NCBI GenBank assembly: GCA_902542765.1
Contig: CACBVW010000009.1
Span: 1 to 48,120, forward strand
Length of the DNA: 48,120 nucleotides
Direction: 5' to 3'
Origin: an uncultured SAR116 cluster alpha proteobacterium
GTDB lineage: Bacteria; Pseudomonadota; Alphaproteobacteria; Puniceispirillales; Marisalimonadaceae
Part shown: piece after piece, positions 41,147 to 48,120 of the stretch
Layout: each line of letters begins with the position of its first letter
How positions within the stretch are numbered: the first letter of the stretch is position 1
The notes under the pieces: model-generated
Seen by the model: the letters and a program-made list of their open reading frames with translations, nothing else
Told to the model about the DNA's origin: nothing
The model's database searches: none
Position numbers and translations under genes: made by a program

Positions 41147-42551
41147 TGGCGTTCTCTTGAATAATATTTTTAAAAATTGGTACAAGTTTCCATAAACCAG
41201 TTCCATTTGAACCTTTTAAAAGAATTATTTGATTAGGTCTTATAAACTTTTTTATGTCCTTGATTAATTCATTGATTTCAACATATGAATGACATTTTAT
41301 GGGTAAATTTAACTTTTCATTTATTTTTTTTGTGAATTTTCCAAGCGTTAAAATCAAATTTGGATTTATGCACTTTAATATTGGAACAAGATTTAAATGC
41401 ATTTTTGTTGCGCTATTGCCTAACTCGAGCATATCGCCAATTATCACTACTGCTTCAAATTCAGGATGTTTTATTCTTAAATTATTAAAATTGTAGAGAG
41501 CAGCCTTCATTGATGCAGGATTAGCATTATAACTATCGTCAATTATTATTGTCTTTTGTTCATTATCAAAATTAATTATAAGTTTTTCGCCTCTCCCAGG
41601 TAAGGGCTTTAAGTTACTTATAACTTTTTTAACTTTATTGGTTGGGAGTTTTAATTCCTTAATTACGGAAATAGATGCAATTACATTTTCTGCTTGGGTT
41701 GTGTTTAAATATTTCAAATGCCAATTCTTTATTTTATCATAACAAACTGTTGATCCTTCCTTTTCAGCAACTAATTTTATAATTTGAGTATTTGAAATTT
41801 CAGAGTAACCAAATAGATGGATTTTAGCGTTAACTTTTTTTGCTTCAGTAATTAAAAAATCTTTCCAATTGTTATCTGAATTTATAATTGCAACACCATC
41901 CTTTTCTAACCCAAAGAAAATCTCACTTTTTGCTTTGGCAATTTCTTTTTCATTTTTAAAGTTTTGTATATGAGAGTTTGATACATTAGTGATTATCGCA
42001 ATATTAGGTTTGGCAATGTTGGACAATTCTCTGATTTCACCACTATTATTCATTCCTAACTCTAGAACGCAAAAATTAAAATCATAGGGCAATCTGGACA
42101 ATGTTAAAGAGAGTCCAATTATATTATTATTATTCCCAAATGTTTTGTGAGTTTTACCAAATTGATTTAATGCATTTGATAACAAGTAATTAGTACTAGT
42201 TTTGCCACTACTACCAGTAATTCCAATAGTAATTCCATTAAACCTATTTCTGGCAAATTTACCGATACGTATTAACGCCTCTTTTGTATCATTTACAAAT
42301 AATCCATTATACTTTTTAGCTAATTTAATATTTGATACTAAAACGCCACAGGCACCTTTCGAGATTGCAGATTCAATAAAATTGTGACCATCAAAATTTT
42401 CTCCAATAAGGGCTATAAATAATTCTCCTTTTTTTATAGTCCTGTCATCTATACTTATTCCATAAATATTCTCAAAATTTTTGAGAAAATTGAAAGTTGG
42501 ATCTGATGCTTTACAAGCTGACATTAAGTCTTTTTTTGTCCATAACGGCAT
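41136..42551 (-). CDS. murF: UDP-MurNAc-tripeptide--D-Ala-D-Ala ligase MurF
   Basis: MurF attaches D-Ala-D-Ala to the UDP-MurNAc tripeptide, completing the pentapeptide. The 471 residues follow the family: [52 protein letters not shown] (P-loop), the [32 protein letters not shown] segment, [10 protein letters not shown], and [20 protein letters not shown] with [10 protein letters not shown]. It touches murE by a 1-bp stop/start overlap and runs 11 bp into mraY. The order murE-murF-mraY-murD is standard. Confidence 0.97.
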   Translation of the reverse strand: MPLWTKKDLMSACKASDPTFNFLKNFENIYGISIDDRTIKKGELFIALIGENFDGHNFIESAISKGACGVLVSNIKLAKKYNGLFVNDTKEALIRIGKFARNRFNGITIGITGSSGKTSTNYLLSNALNQFGKTHKTFGNNNNIIGLSLTLSRLPYDFNFCVLELGMNNSGEIRELSNIAKPNIAIITNVSNSHIQNFKNEKEIAKAKSEIFFGLEKDGVAIINSDNNWKDFLITEAKKVNAKIHLFGYSEISNTQIIKLVAEKEGSTVCYDKIKNWHLKYLNTTQAENVIASISVIKELKLPTNKVKKVISNLKPLPGRGEKLIINFDNEQKTIIIDDSYNANPASMKAALYNFNNLRIKHPEFEAVVIIGDMLELGNSATKMHLNLVPILKCINPNLILTLGKFTKKINEKLNLPIKCHSYVEINELIKDIKKFIRPNQIILLKGSNGTGLWKLVPIFKNIIQENANAA

Positions 42552-44056
42552 CAGTCAGCTTTCCTTAATTTCTCAATATTCTTGATAGTTTCCTTTGCAA
42601 CTGTATAGTCATCAAAAGGAAGTGTTTCCATTCCAATTGTTTGAGAGGTTTCATGACCTTTGCCAGCAATAAGTAAAAAATCATTTTTTTGCAATTTTGA
42701 AATAGCATAATTAATAGCTTTATTTCTATCTGGGATCTCCTTTGCATTTGGACATCCCTCTAAAATATCTTTTCTAATATTTGATGGTGATTCAGATCTG
42801 GGATTATCATCAGTAACTATTACTATATCAGAAAATTTTTTTGCAAGCTCCCCCATAGATTTTCTTTTTTCTTTATCTCGATCACCACCACAACCAAATA
42901 AAGTAATTATTTTTTCTTTAGCTATTTTCCTAATTGAATTTAAAACATATCGCAAAGCTTCTGGAGTGTGCGCATAATCAATTATAATCATTGAGTTATT
43001 GTGTGTGGAAGAAATCATTTCCATTCTTCCACGAGCAGGTTTTAGGTAACTCATTGATTTAAATATTAGATTTGCATCAATCCCTAATGCAATGCAAATA
43101 GAGGCAGCAGATACAACGTTATATGATTGAAATTCTCCTATCATTCCAATGGTAGAGTCATAAATTTTATTCTTATACTCTAAAACTAAATCAATATTTT
43201 GATAATTCTGTTTTATAGAAATTATTTTAACATCTGCATCCAAGCTTTTTCCAAATGTTACAATAATATGTCTTTTATTTTTGATTTCATTATAAAGTCT
43301 TTTGCCGAAATCATCGTCAATATTAATAGCTACAGAAGAATTATTTTGAAGTATCTCAGTAAAAAGTCTTTTTTTACAGTGAAAATAATTTTCAATATTT
43401 TTATGATAGTCTAGATGATCGTGTGATAAGTTCGTAAAAATTGCACCTGTAAATTTTACACTATCAAGTCTAAATTGATCAAGACCATGGGATGATGCTT
43501 CTAGAGCTAAGTGTGAAATTTCTTGATGTTCTAATGAATATAGTTCTTTATATAATTCATCAGGATCAAAAGTGGTAAGATTATGTTTTGGAGATTTAAG
43601 AAAACCTTTGTTCAGGTTATTTTCAATTCTTGTGCCAAGGGTACCCATTGATGCCGCCTTCCATCCTGCTTGAACCCACAATTGTCTACAAAATTCAACA
43701 GTTGAAGTTTTACCATTAGTGCCTGTTACTCCAATAATTTCTTTAGGTTGTTTATTATAAAAAGAAGCGAGAAGTATGGTATAAACAAGTCTTGTTGATA
43801 TTTTATTTGTAGATACCACACTCTTATCTTTAGATTTGTCTGTGATTACAAGGAAAGCGCCATTTTCTCTTGCTTCATTTACAAAATCTGATCCATCGAA
43901 CTGGATACCTTTAATTGCAACGAAAATGTAGTTATCTTTAATATTTTTACTATTTCCTGAAATTCCATTCACATTATGATTTAGTATTTTATCTGGAACA
44001 TTTTTTAGCAAATCAAATAAAATTTTATTCTTTGATATAAGATCTTTTAATAACAT
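42551..44056 (-). CDS. murE: UDP-MurNAc-L-Ala-D-Glu--meso-DAP ligase MurE
   Basis: MurE adds the third residue of the stem peptide. The 501-residue protein shows NVNGISGNSKNIKDNYIFVAIKG, IIGVTGTNGKTSTVEFCRQLW (P-loop), LALEASSHGLDQFRLDSVKFTGAIFTNLSHDHLDYH, ARGRMEMISS, IIIDYAHTPEALRYVLNSIR, and the substrate-selecting VTDDNPRSESPSNIRKDI. DNPR is the signature for meso-diaminopimelate, as expected for a Gram-negative, rather than lysine. LIAGKGHETSQ is at the C-terminus. It is 1 base after ftsI and overlaps murF by 1 base. Confidence 0.98.
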   Translation of the reverse strand: MLLKDLISKNKILFDLLKNVPDKILNHNVNGISGNSKNIKDNYIFVAIKGIQFDGSDFVNEARENGAFLVITDKSKDKSVVSTNKISTRLVYTILLASFYNKQPKEIIGVTGTNGKTSTVEFCRQLWVQAGWKAASMGTLGTRIENNLNKGFLKSPKHNLTTFDPDELYKELYSLEHQEISHLALEASSHGLDQFRLDSVKFTGAIFTNLSHDHLDYHKNIENYFHCKKRLFTEILQNNSSVAINIDDDFGKRLYNEIKNKRHIIVTFGKSLDADVKIISIKQNYQNIDLVLEYKNKIYDSTIGMIGEFQSYNVVSAASICIALGIDANLIFKSMSYLKPARGRMEMISSTHNNSMIIIDYAHTPEALRYVLNSIRKIAKEKIITLFGCGGDRDKEKRKSMGELAKKFSDIVIVTDDNPRSESPSNIRKDILEGCPNAKEIPDRNKAINYAISKLQKNDFLLIAGKGHETSQTIGMETLPFDDYTVAKETIKNIEKLRKAD

Positions 44057-44057
44057 T

Positions 44058-45758
44058 TTATAAATTTGCTCCGTGATTTTTACCTCTTATCTTGTAATTT
44101 AAGAGATTATTAGAGAATTTTGATGAACTTTCTAATTGAGGGTTTACTCCTAAAATAGGAGCAACTCTTGTTACCAATTTTTTTACAATAGGAGCGACAA
44201 CCCAACCAGCAGTTCTATGCCCAAAGGAAAATTTTTGACCTTTTGGATTGTCAATCATGATAGTTATAATAAATTCAGGATCATTCATTGGAAATGCACC
44301 TGTAAATGCGACAATATTCTCTTTTTTAGAATATCCCCCTGACGGATTAATTTTTTCAGCTGTGCCTGTTTTCCCTCCAATTAGATAACCGGGTGCTTCT
44401 GCTTTTTTTGCAGTGCCATATTTATTGCTCACAACTAGCCTCATGATACTTTTTATTTTTAATGAAGTTTTATTTGAAATAATAACATCATTATTTTTCT
44501 CTGTTTTTCCTTTTATCAATGTTGGATTAACCTTTACTCCACTATTAACAATAGTTGCTGTCGCAGATGCGAGGTGCATAGGTGTAATTGAGATTCCATG
44601 ACCATATGAAATGGTCATTGTGCTTAAAACTTTTTTATCTATTAGCACTTGAGGTGTACCTAACTCAGGTATTTCAAGTGAGAGCATACTCAATAAACCG
44701 AGTGATCTAAGATATTTTAATTGGGTTGATGATCCAAATTTTTCAGCTATTTTTGCTGAACCAATATTACTAGAATGAACAATTACCTCTGGAATATTAA
44801 TAGCATAATTTAGAGGATGAAAATCATTTATAATTCTAGAAGAAATCTTTAAGGGTTTTGAAACGTCAAAAACATCATTTTCATTTATTAAGTTACTATC
44901 AAAAGCAATGGCTGCCGTAATTAATTTTAAAGTTGATCCCAGTTCATATATGCCTTTAGTAGCTTTATTAAAAAGGTTTTCATTTAATATTGAATTGTAA
45001 TTATTTGCATTATAATCAGGAAGTGAAACTATAGAAAACACTTCACCATTTTTTGCATTCATTATTATTCCAGCACCACCTTCAGCTTCAAATTTTTTTA
45101 TTTGATCAAATAATAATTTTCTAGTTATATGCTGAATTCCACAATGAATAGAAAGAGTTATATCACTGCCACCTTGTAGTAGACTATCAAATTTTTTCTC
45201 TACGCCGGCAATCCCATTGCCATCTATATCTGTTGCGCCAAGAATATGAGATGCTAGAGTGTTATTAGGATAAATTCTCTTGTTTTTGGTTTCAATTTTT
45301 AAACCCTCTATCCCTGCATTTAATAGATTTACATATTCTCTGGGAGATATTTCTTTCAATAAATTAATATGTTTTTTATTAGTATTTAATTTTTTATATA
45401 AATATTTTTCTTCTAATTGAGGAAATATTTTTCTAAGTTTTACAATTGTTTGATCTATATTCAAAATTTCCTGGGGATTTACATTAAGACTAAATGTGCT
45501 AATTGTAGTAGCTAGAATTTTGTTATTTCTATCGTAAATATTACCTCTTAAACTTTTTGCAATAGTTTCATTTTCTATTCCTGCATAGACTTTATTTGAG
45601 ACATTGCTTTTGTTTATGCTAGCTAGTGATATTGTTCTATAACCAATAATTGTAAAAAATATTATTATCAATAGACTACAAATTAGTAATTTTATTTTAC
45701 GAAATTTGGATTGATTTTGTTTACTTATATCTAGATCAAAAAAATCAAATATTTTCAT
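44058..45758 (-). CDS. ftsI: Peptidoglycan transpeptidase FtsI (PBP3)
   Basis: FtsI is the division-specific class B penicillin-binding protein that cross-links septal glycan. The 566 residues have one membrane helix near 25-46 (LLICSLLIIIFFTIIGYRTI) and a pedestal domain (SLRGNIYDRNNKILATT). The transpeptidase domain has the SxxK motif in YELGSTLKLITAA (Ser near 275), SSN in VIVHSSNIGSAKIAEKF and KTG in IGGKTGTAEKI. The catalytic loop reads E-L-G-S-T-L-K where many homologues have E-P-G-S-T-F/M-K. It overlaps ftsL by 4 bases and lies 1 base before murE. Confidence 0.97.
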   Translation of the reverse strand: MKIFDFFDLDISKQNQSKFRKIKLLICSLLIIIFFTIIGYRTISLASINKSNVSNKVYAGIENETIAKSLRGNIYDRNNKILATTISTFSLNVNPQEILNIDQTIVKLRKIFPQLEEKYLYKKLNTNKKHINLLKEISPREYVNLLNAGIEGLKIETKNKRIYPNNTLASHILGATDIDGNGIAGVEKKFDSLLQGGSDITLSIHCGIQHITRKLLFDQIKKFEAEGGAGIIMNAKNGEVFSIVSLPDYNANNYNSILNENLFNKATKGIYELGSTLKLITAAIAFDSNLINENDVFDVSKPLKISSRIINDFHPLNYAINIPEVIVHSSNIGSAKIAEKFGSSTQLKYLRSLGLLSMLSLEIPELGTPQVLIDKKVLSTMTISYGHGISITPMHLASATATIVNSGVKVNPTLIKGKTEKNNDVIISNKTSLKIKSIMRLVVSNKYGTAKKAEAPGYLIGGKTGTAEKINPSGGYSKKENIVAFTGAFPMNDPEFIITIMIDNPKGQKFSFGHRTAGWVVAPIVKKLVTRVAPILGVNPQLESSSKFSNNLLNYKIRGKNHGANL

Positions 45759-46060
45759 TTGTTTTCACCATTACTTAAGATATTGGTTGCATTTACAAGA
45801 TCATTTAAATTCCATATATCTGTTGGTAAAATTTCTCTTAGCCCTAATTTGTCTAGAGCAATTTTTTCTATTCTATCAGGACGTTTCAGATAACTCAGTT
45901 CAGCTTTTAAAATATTTATATTTGACTGAGCACTTTTTATATTTTTTTCAATTTGAGCAAGCTCTATTTCTTTTTTTGTAATGAAATGTTTGATTTGGTA
46001 AAGTGAGACCCCTGCAAAAAGTATTACAAAAAAAATCAAAGAAGATGGATACCTTATCAT
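45755..46060 (-). CDS. ftsL: Cell division protein FtsL
   Basis: FtsL is a small bitopic protein that works with FtsB and FtsQ in divisome activation. The 101 residues consist of a short basic start, one membrane helix (SSLIFFVILFAGVSLYQIKHF) and a periplasmic coiled coil rich in Lys, Glu, Ile and Leu (EIELAQIEKNIKSAQSNINILKAELSYLKRPDRIEKIA). The C-terminal segment LDKLGLREILPTDIWNL is characteristic of the family. Sequence conservation in FtsL is low, so the call also relies on the position between rsmH and ftsI. It overlaps rsmH and ftsI by 4 bases each (ATGA-type). Confidence 0.9.
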   Translation of the reverse strand: MIRYPSSLIFFVILFAGVSLYQIKHFITKKEIELAQIEKNIKSAQSNINILKAELSYLKRPDRIEKIALDKLGLREILPTDIWNLNDLVNATNILSNGENK

Positions 46061-47010
46061 GCTATTTCTCCAAATATAGATGAAAAGTGTGTCCGTTTTG
46101 CAATTCGTAATTTTGCAGATCTAGATCTTTTATTAATGAAAATCTCTTTTGCAGATGGTAGTATAGGTTTTTTTGTTAATATTTCTAAACTTGGATTTTC
46201 TTTTGGATGCTCAGGTAAATGTCTTGAAGAGGATTTGTTTCGTAAACATTTATAAAAGAAATTTTTTACAATTTTATCTTCAATTGAATGAAAAGAAACT
46301 ACAACTAGTCTACCTTCTGGACGTAAAACTTTTTCTGCAGCTATTAATCCTTCTTCTAATTCTTTGATTTCGTCATTTAAATATATACGAATTGCTTGAA
46401 AAGTTTTTGTGGCCAGATCTATTTTACTTTTCTTTTTGGGGATAGCATTTCTAACTATATCAGCAAGTTGACCAGTTGTTTTAATTTTGTTTATTGATCT
46501 TTGACGTATGATATTTTTGGCTATTCTTCTTGAATATACCTCGTCTCCGAGTTCATAAATTATATTGGCAAGAGTAACTTCTCCAACTTCGTTTAAAAAT
46601 TTCTCTGCAGTTGGGCCCTCAGACGACATTCTCATATCAAGAGGGCCATCTAACTTGAAAGAAAAACCTCTATCTTTGATATCTAATTGAGGACTTGAGA
46701 CACCAAGGTCAAAAACAATACCTGCAACTTTGTATATTTTAAGTTCTTTTAAAAATGTACCTAGTTCAGAAAATTTCCCTTTTTTAAAATAAAATCTATC
46801 TGCATAACTTTTTTTTAAAAGATCTGCATAAACTTTAGCGTAAGGATCTCTATCAATTGCAACAACTTTACAATTTTGATTGCTTAAAATAGCTTTGGTA
46901 TAACCTCCCAAACCAAATGTTGCATCAACATAAACCTCGTTTTTCGTTAAAGATAATGCGTTTATTACTTCATCAAGCAAAACTGGAATATGTAAAACGT
47001 TATCATTCAT
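46057..47010 (-). CDS. rsmH: 16S rRNA (cytosine-N4)-methyltransferase RsmH (MraW)
   Basis: RsmH methylates N4 of C1402 in 16S rRNA in the P-site. The 317-residue protein begins HIPVLLDEVINAL and shows the SAM motif VYVDATFGLGGYTKAIL, VVAIDRDPYA, GIVFDLGVSSPQLDIKDRGFSFKLDGPLDMRM (the family hallmark), and LVVVSFHSIEDKIVKNFF. The C-terminus KRSRSAKLRIAKRTHF is the usual ending. It follows mraZ by 15 bases and overlaps ftsL by 4. Confidence 0.97.
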   Translation of the reverse strand: MNDNVLHIPVLLDEVINALSLTKNEVYVDATFGLGGYTKAILSNQNCKVVAIDRDPYAKVYADLLKKSYADRFYFKKGKFSELGTFLKELKIYKVAGIVFDLGVSSPQLDIKDRGFSFKLDGPLDMRMSSEGPTAEKFLNEVGEVTLANIIYELGDEVYSRRIAKNIIRQRSINKIKTTGQLADIVRNAIPKKKSKIDLATKTFQAIRIYLNDEIKELEEGLIAAEKVLRPEGRLVVVSFHSIEDKIVKNFFYKCLRNKSSSRHLPEHPKENPSLEILTKKPILPSAKEIFINKRSRSAKLRIAKRTHFSSIFGEIA

Positions 47011-47025
47011 TTGAATACTACTTAC

Positions 47026-47469
47026 TCAATTCTTTTTTAAAATTAATTTAGGTGGACCTTTTTCTTTTAAAATTTTCTTAGATTTCATATATTGATTTTC
47101 ATACTCGGTAGGAGACCAAATATAAAATGACTCTCCAATCCCCATAAAAACAGCCTTGTCCGAAAGTTCAGCAAAGTTCATGAGAGTGTCTGGAATAACC
47201 ACTCTACCATTTATATCAAATTTGATTTCAAAGGAATCTGCCATCATCATCCTTAAAAGAAATGCATCATCAGATAATGCGTCTAACTCATCTATAGCAT
47301 TTATATATGTTTGCATTCGAGTTGAGGTAGTTCCTTCTATGCATTTAAATCGAAGGCTTTTAAATAAAATTAGACTTTCATTTAATTTTTCTAAATTAAC
47401 TCGAAATGACGCTGGAATAGATACTCTACATTTTAAATCAATCTTATTATGTGAGGTTGATAAAAACAT
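47026..47469 (-). CDS. mraZ: Transcriptional regulator / division protein MraZ
   Basis: MraZ is a SpoVT-AbrB-like DNA-binding protein that represses its own dcw operon in E. coli by binding TGGGN repeats. The 147-residue protein has the paired DxxxR motifs: MFLSTSHNKIDLKCRVSIPASFR (D-L-K-C-R near residues 11-15) and IKFDINGRVVIPDTLMNFA (D-I-N-G-R near 102-106), with a final helix-rich ending (FYIWSPTEYENQYMKS). In the first motif Gly of the usual K-G-R is Cys, while the Asp and Arg are kept. It is the first gene of the operon and its start lies 96 bases from the nearest operator box at 47565. Confidence 0.93.
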   Translation of the reverse strand: MFLSTSHNKIDLKCRVSIPASFRVNLEKLNESLILFKSLRFKCIEGTTSTRMQTYINAIDELDALSDDAFLLRMMMADSFEIKFDINGRVVIPDTLMNFAELSDKAVFMGIGESFYIWSPTEYENQYMKSKKILKEKGPPKLILKKN

Positions 47470-47536
47470 TGATTTTAATATCCTAAATTAAAAATAATAA
47501 AACTGCATAAAGTCCAAACTTTTAATTCCAAATAAA

Positions 47537-47550
47537 ATTGCTAAAGCAAT
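47537..47550. repeat. ATTGCT-AA-AGCAAT palindrome upstream of mraZ
   Basis: A 14-bp dyad with 6-bp arms, between the MraZ boxes and the mraZ start. It could be an operator or part of the leader; nothing links it to a known regulator. Confidence 0.35.
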
Positions 47551-47564
47551 AAATTAGTAATTTA

Positions 47565-47619
47565 TGGGATAACATGGGATTTTATGGTAGTCAATGGGAA
47601 AAATAAACCATTTATGGTA
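47565..47619 (+). promoter_or_regulatory. MraZ operator: 10-bp-spaced TGGGA/TGGTA boxes
   Basis: TGGGA occurs at 47565, 47575 and 47595, with TGGTA at 47585 and 47615, all in 10-bp register. The 47605 position is not a match. Known MraZ operators consist of TGGGN repeats with 5-base spacers upstream of mraZ, and this fits in spacing, motif and place. The boxes read on the plus strand, so relative to the mraZ transcript they appear as TCCCA/TACCA. Confidence 0.75.
47566..47594 (-). promoter_or_regulatory. Possible dcw promoter overlapping the MraZ boxes
   Basis: On the minus strand TTGACT (47589-47594) and TATCCC (47566-47571) are 17 bases apart. The -35 is good and the -10 poor. If real, bound MraZ would directly block RNA polymerase. 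Judged by eye only. Confidence 0.25.
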
Positions 47620-47622
47620 TCA

Positions 47623-47649
47623 TTTACATTAATTTATTTTTACATTAAT
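47623..47649. repeat. Two 11-bp direct repeats between mraZ boxes and rnpB
   Basis: TTTACATTAAT occurs at 47623-47633 and again at 47639-47649, 16 bases apart. The repeats sit just beyond the 3' end of rnpB. They may be part of a processing or termination region, or a chance AT-rich duplication. Confidence 0.35.
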
Positions 47650-47994
47650 GGGTCAGAGAGCGATAAGCCGGGTTTTGTATCAAAAAATTATGATTGTAGT
47701 TATTAATCTTGAAAATTTGTTACCAAATTTTTCTAGCGACCTACCCAAGAAACTTTGTAGAAATTCAAAATATGTTTCTTCTATTTGGTCTTGCTCTAGG
47801 TGGGGTTTGCCGTGCCATTTTTATTACTAAAAATGCGGTGCGCTCTTACCACACCTTTTCACCCTTACCAAATTGGCGGTATATTTTCTGTGGCACTTTC
47901 CCTAGGGTTGCCCCTGCTGGAGGTTATCCAGCACCTTATTTCTATAGAGCCCGGACTTTCCTCTTTAAAAAGCAACTACATAGCTCTCTGACAA
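47650..47994 (-). ncRNA. rnpB: RNase P RNA component (class A)
   Basis: This is the catalytic RNA that matures the 5' ends of tRNAs. On the minus strand the conserved blocks appear in order: GAGGAAAGTCCGGGCTC near the 5' end (47947-47963 region), AGGGTGAAAAGGTGTGGTAAG then AGCGCACCGC in the middle, AGATTAATAACTAC, and ACAAAACCCGGCTTATCG near the 3' end (47662-47680 region). The terminal helix P1 pairs perfectly: GTCAGAGAGC (47983-47992) with GCTCTCTGAC (47652-47661). About 345 nt fits class A. Reading frames across it on the other strand are not genes. No hairpin terminator is seen. It lies upstream of mraZ in the same direction, so read-through into the dcw operon is possible. Confidence 0.95.
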
Positions 47995-47998
47995 ATCT

Positions 47999-48026
47999 AG
48001 AATATAAGTTATAAATTTTAGGTCAA
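47999..48026 (-). promoter_or_regulatory. Likely sigma-70 promoter of rnpB
   Basis: On the minus strand TTGACC (48021-48026) and TATTCT (47999-48004) are 16 bases apart, and the -10 ends 6 bases before the first paired base of P1 (47992). The geometry places transcription start at the RNA 5' end. Confidence 0.55.
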
Positions 48027-48040
48027 TACAAACTTTAATT

Positions 48041-48120
48041 TTATGTATTATTTATTTCATCCTTTAAAATTTGTAATTCAAGCCATTTATTTTCAGATTT
48101 AGAAATAATTTTTTTTATAT
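48041..48120 (-). CDS. C-terminal end of an unidentified protein, possibly ABC-F/Uup-like
   Basis: Only 25 codons before a TAA at 48041-48043 are in the window; the rest lies beyond the edge. They read IKKIISKSENKWLELQILKDEI and NNT. A W-L-E-L segment a few residues from a charged C-terminus is common at the end of Uup-type ABC-F proteins, but this is too short to identify. It points the same way as rnpB and ends 15 bases before the rnpB promoter. The gene may also be unrelated. Confidence 0.4.
   Translation of the reverse strand, partial: IKKIISKSENKWLELQILKDEINNT

Noticed and set aside
41147-41206. Longer mraY start
   Set aside because: The extra residues are antisense-like to no known motif and fall in the murF 3' end. 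MraY proteins begin near the 41146 ATG.
47709-48014. A 101-codon plus-strand open frame
   Set aside because: It lies across rnpB on the opposite strand. The RNA explains the conservation and GC-richer content.

Overview
The window reads as part of the chromosome of a free-living, AT-rich alphaproteobacterium, with G+C near 30% by eye. Three conserved alphaproteobacterial gene orders point there: tilS/ftsH-folP-glmM-thiD, serC-serA-hisZ-purA facing rpoH and rluD, and the full mraZ-to-ftsZ-lpxC-bamD-recN-ligA division and cell wall cluster. MurE carries the meso-diaminopimelate DNPR motif, and LpxC, MlaA, MlaC and BamD show a Gram-negative outer membrane. Very short spacers and overlapping stop codons suggest a streamlined genome, as in marine lineages such as SAR11, SAR116 or HIMB59/AEGEAN-169. 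I cannot choose among these from the sequence alone.

Layout. Positions 1-310 (minus) hold the 5' part of tilS, joined abnormally near 314-331 to an ftsH without its first membrane segment. Positions 2217-5547 (plus) hold folP (split by a frameshift at a 12-A tract), glmM and thiD, followed by a convergent glutathione S-transferase. Positions 6264-11627 (plus) hold a structured serC leader and serC-serA-hisZ-purA (serine, histidine and purine synthesis). Positions 11624-13625 (minus) hold rpoH and rluD. RluD is divergent from a DUF6476-like membrane protein followed by threonine aldolase (13624-15092). Positions 15093-18622 hold a YggT-like membrane protein, ettA, and mlaC/mlaA (lipid asymmetry). 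Positions 18761-23780 (plus) hold uvrD, prmA and an aminopeptidase P.

Positions 23777-47469 are one continuous minus-strand block. Read in transcription order it runs mraZ, rsmH, ftsL, ftsI, murE, murF, mraY, murD, ftsW, murG, murC, murB, ddl, ftsQ, ftsA, ftsZ, lpxC, bamD, recN, ligA. It supplies the cytoplasmic and lipid-linked peptidoglycan precursor steps except MurA, the septum machinery, the committed lipid A step, outer-membrane protein assembly and DNA repair. Upstream of mraZ is a run of 10-bp-spaced TGGGA/TGGTA boxes, the expected MraZ operator. Beyond it lie rnpB (RNase P RNA) with its own likely promoter, and the last codons of a possible ABC-F protein.

I found no mobile element, prophage, CRISPR array, tRNA or defence island, and no gene-free stretch longer than 300 bases once rnpB is counted. 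I found no convincing undescribed biological system. The most notable observations are the tilS/ftsH inverted junction (probably an amplification or assembly chimera), the folP homopolymer frameshift, the serC leader pairing, the CATG start codons shared by rluD and its divergent neighbour, and the MraZ operator overlapping a possible promoter.
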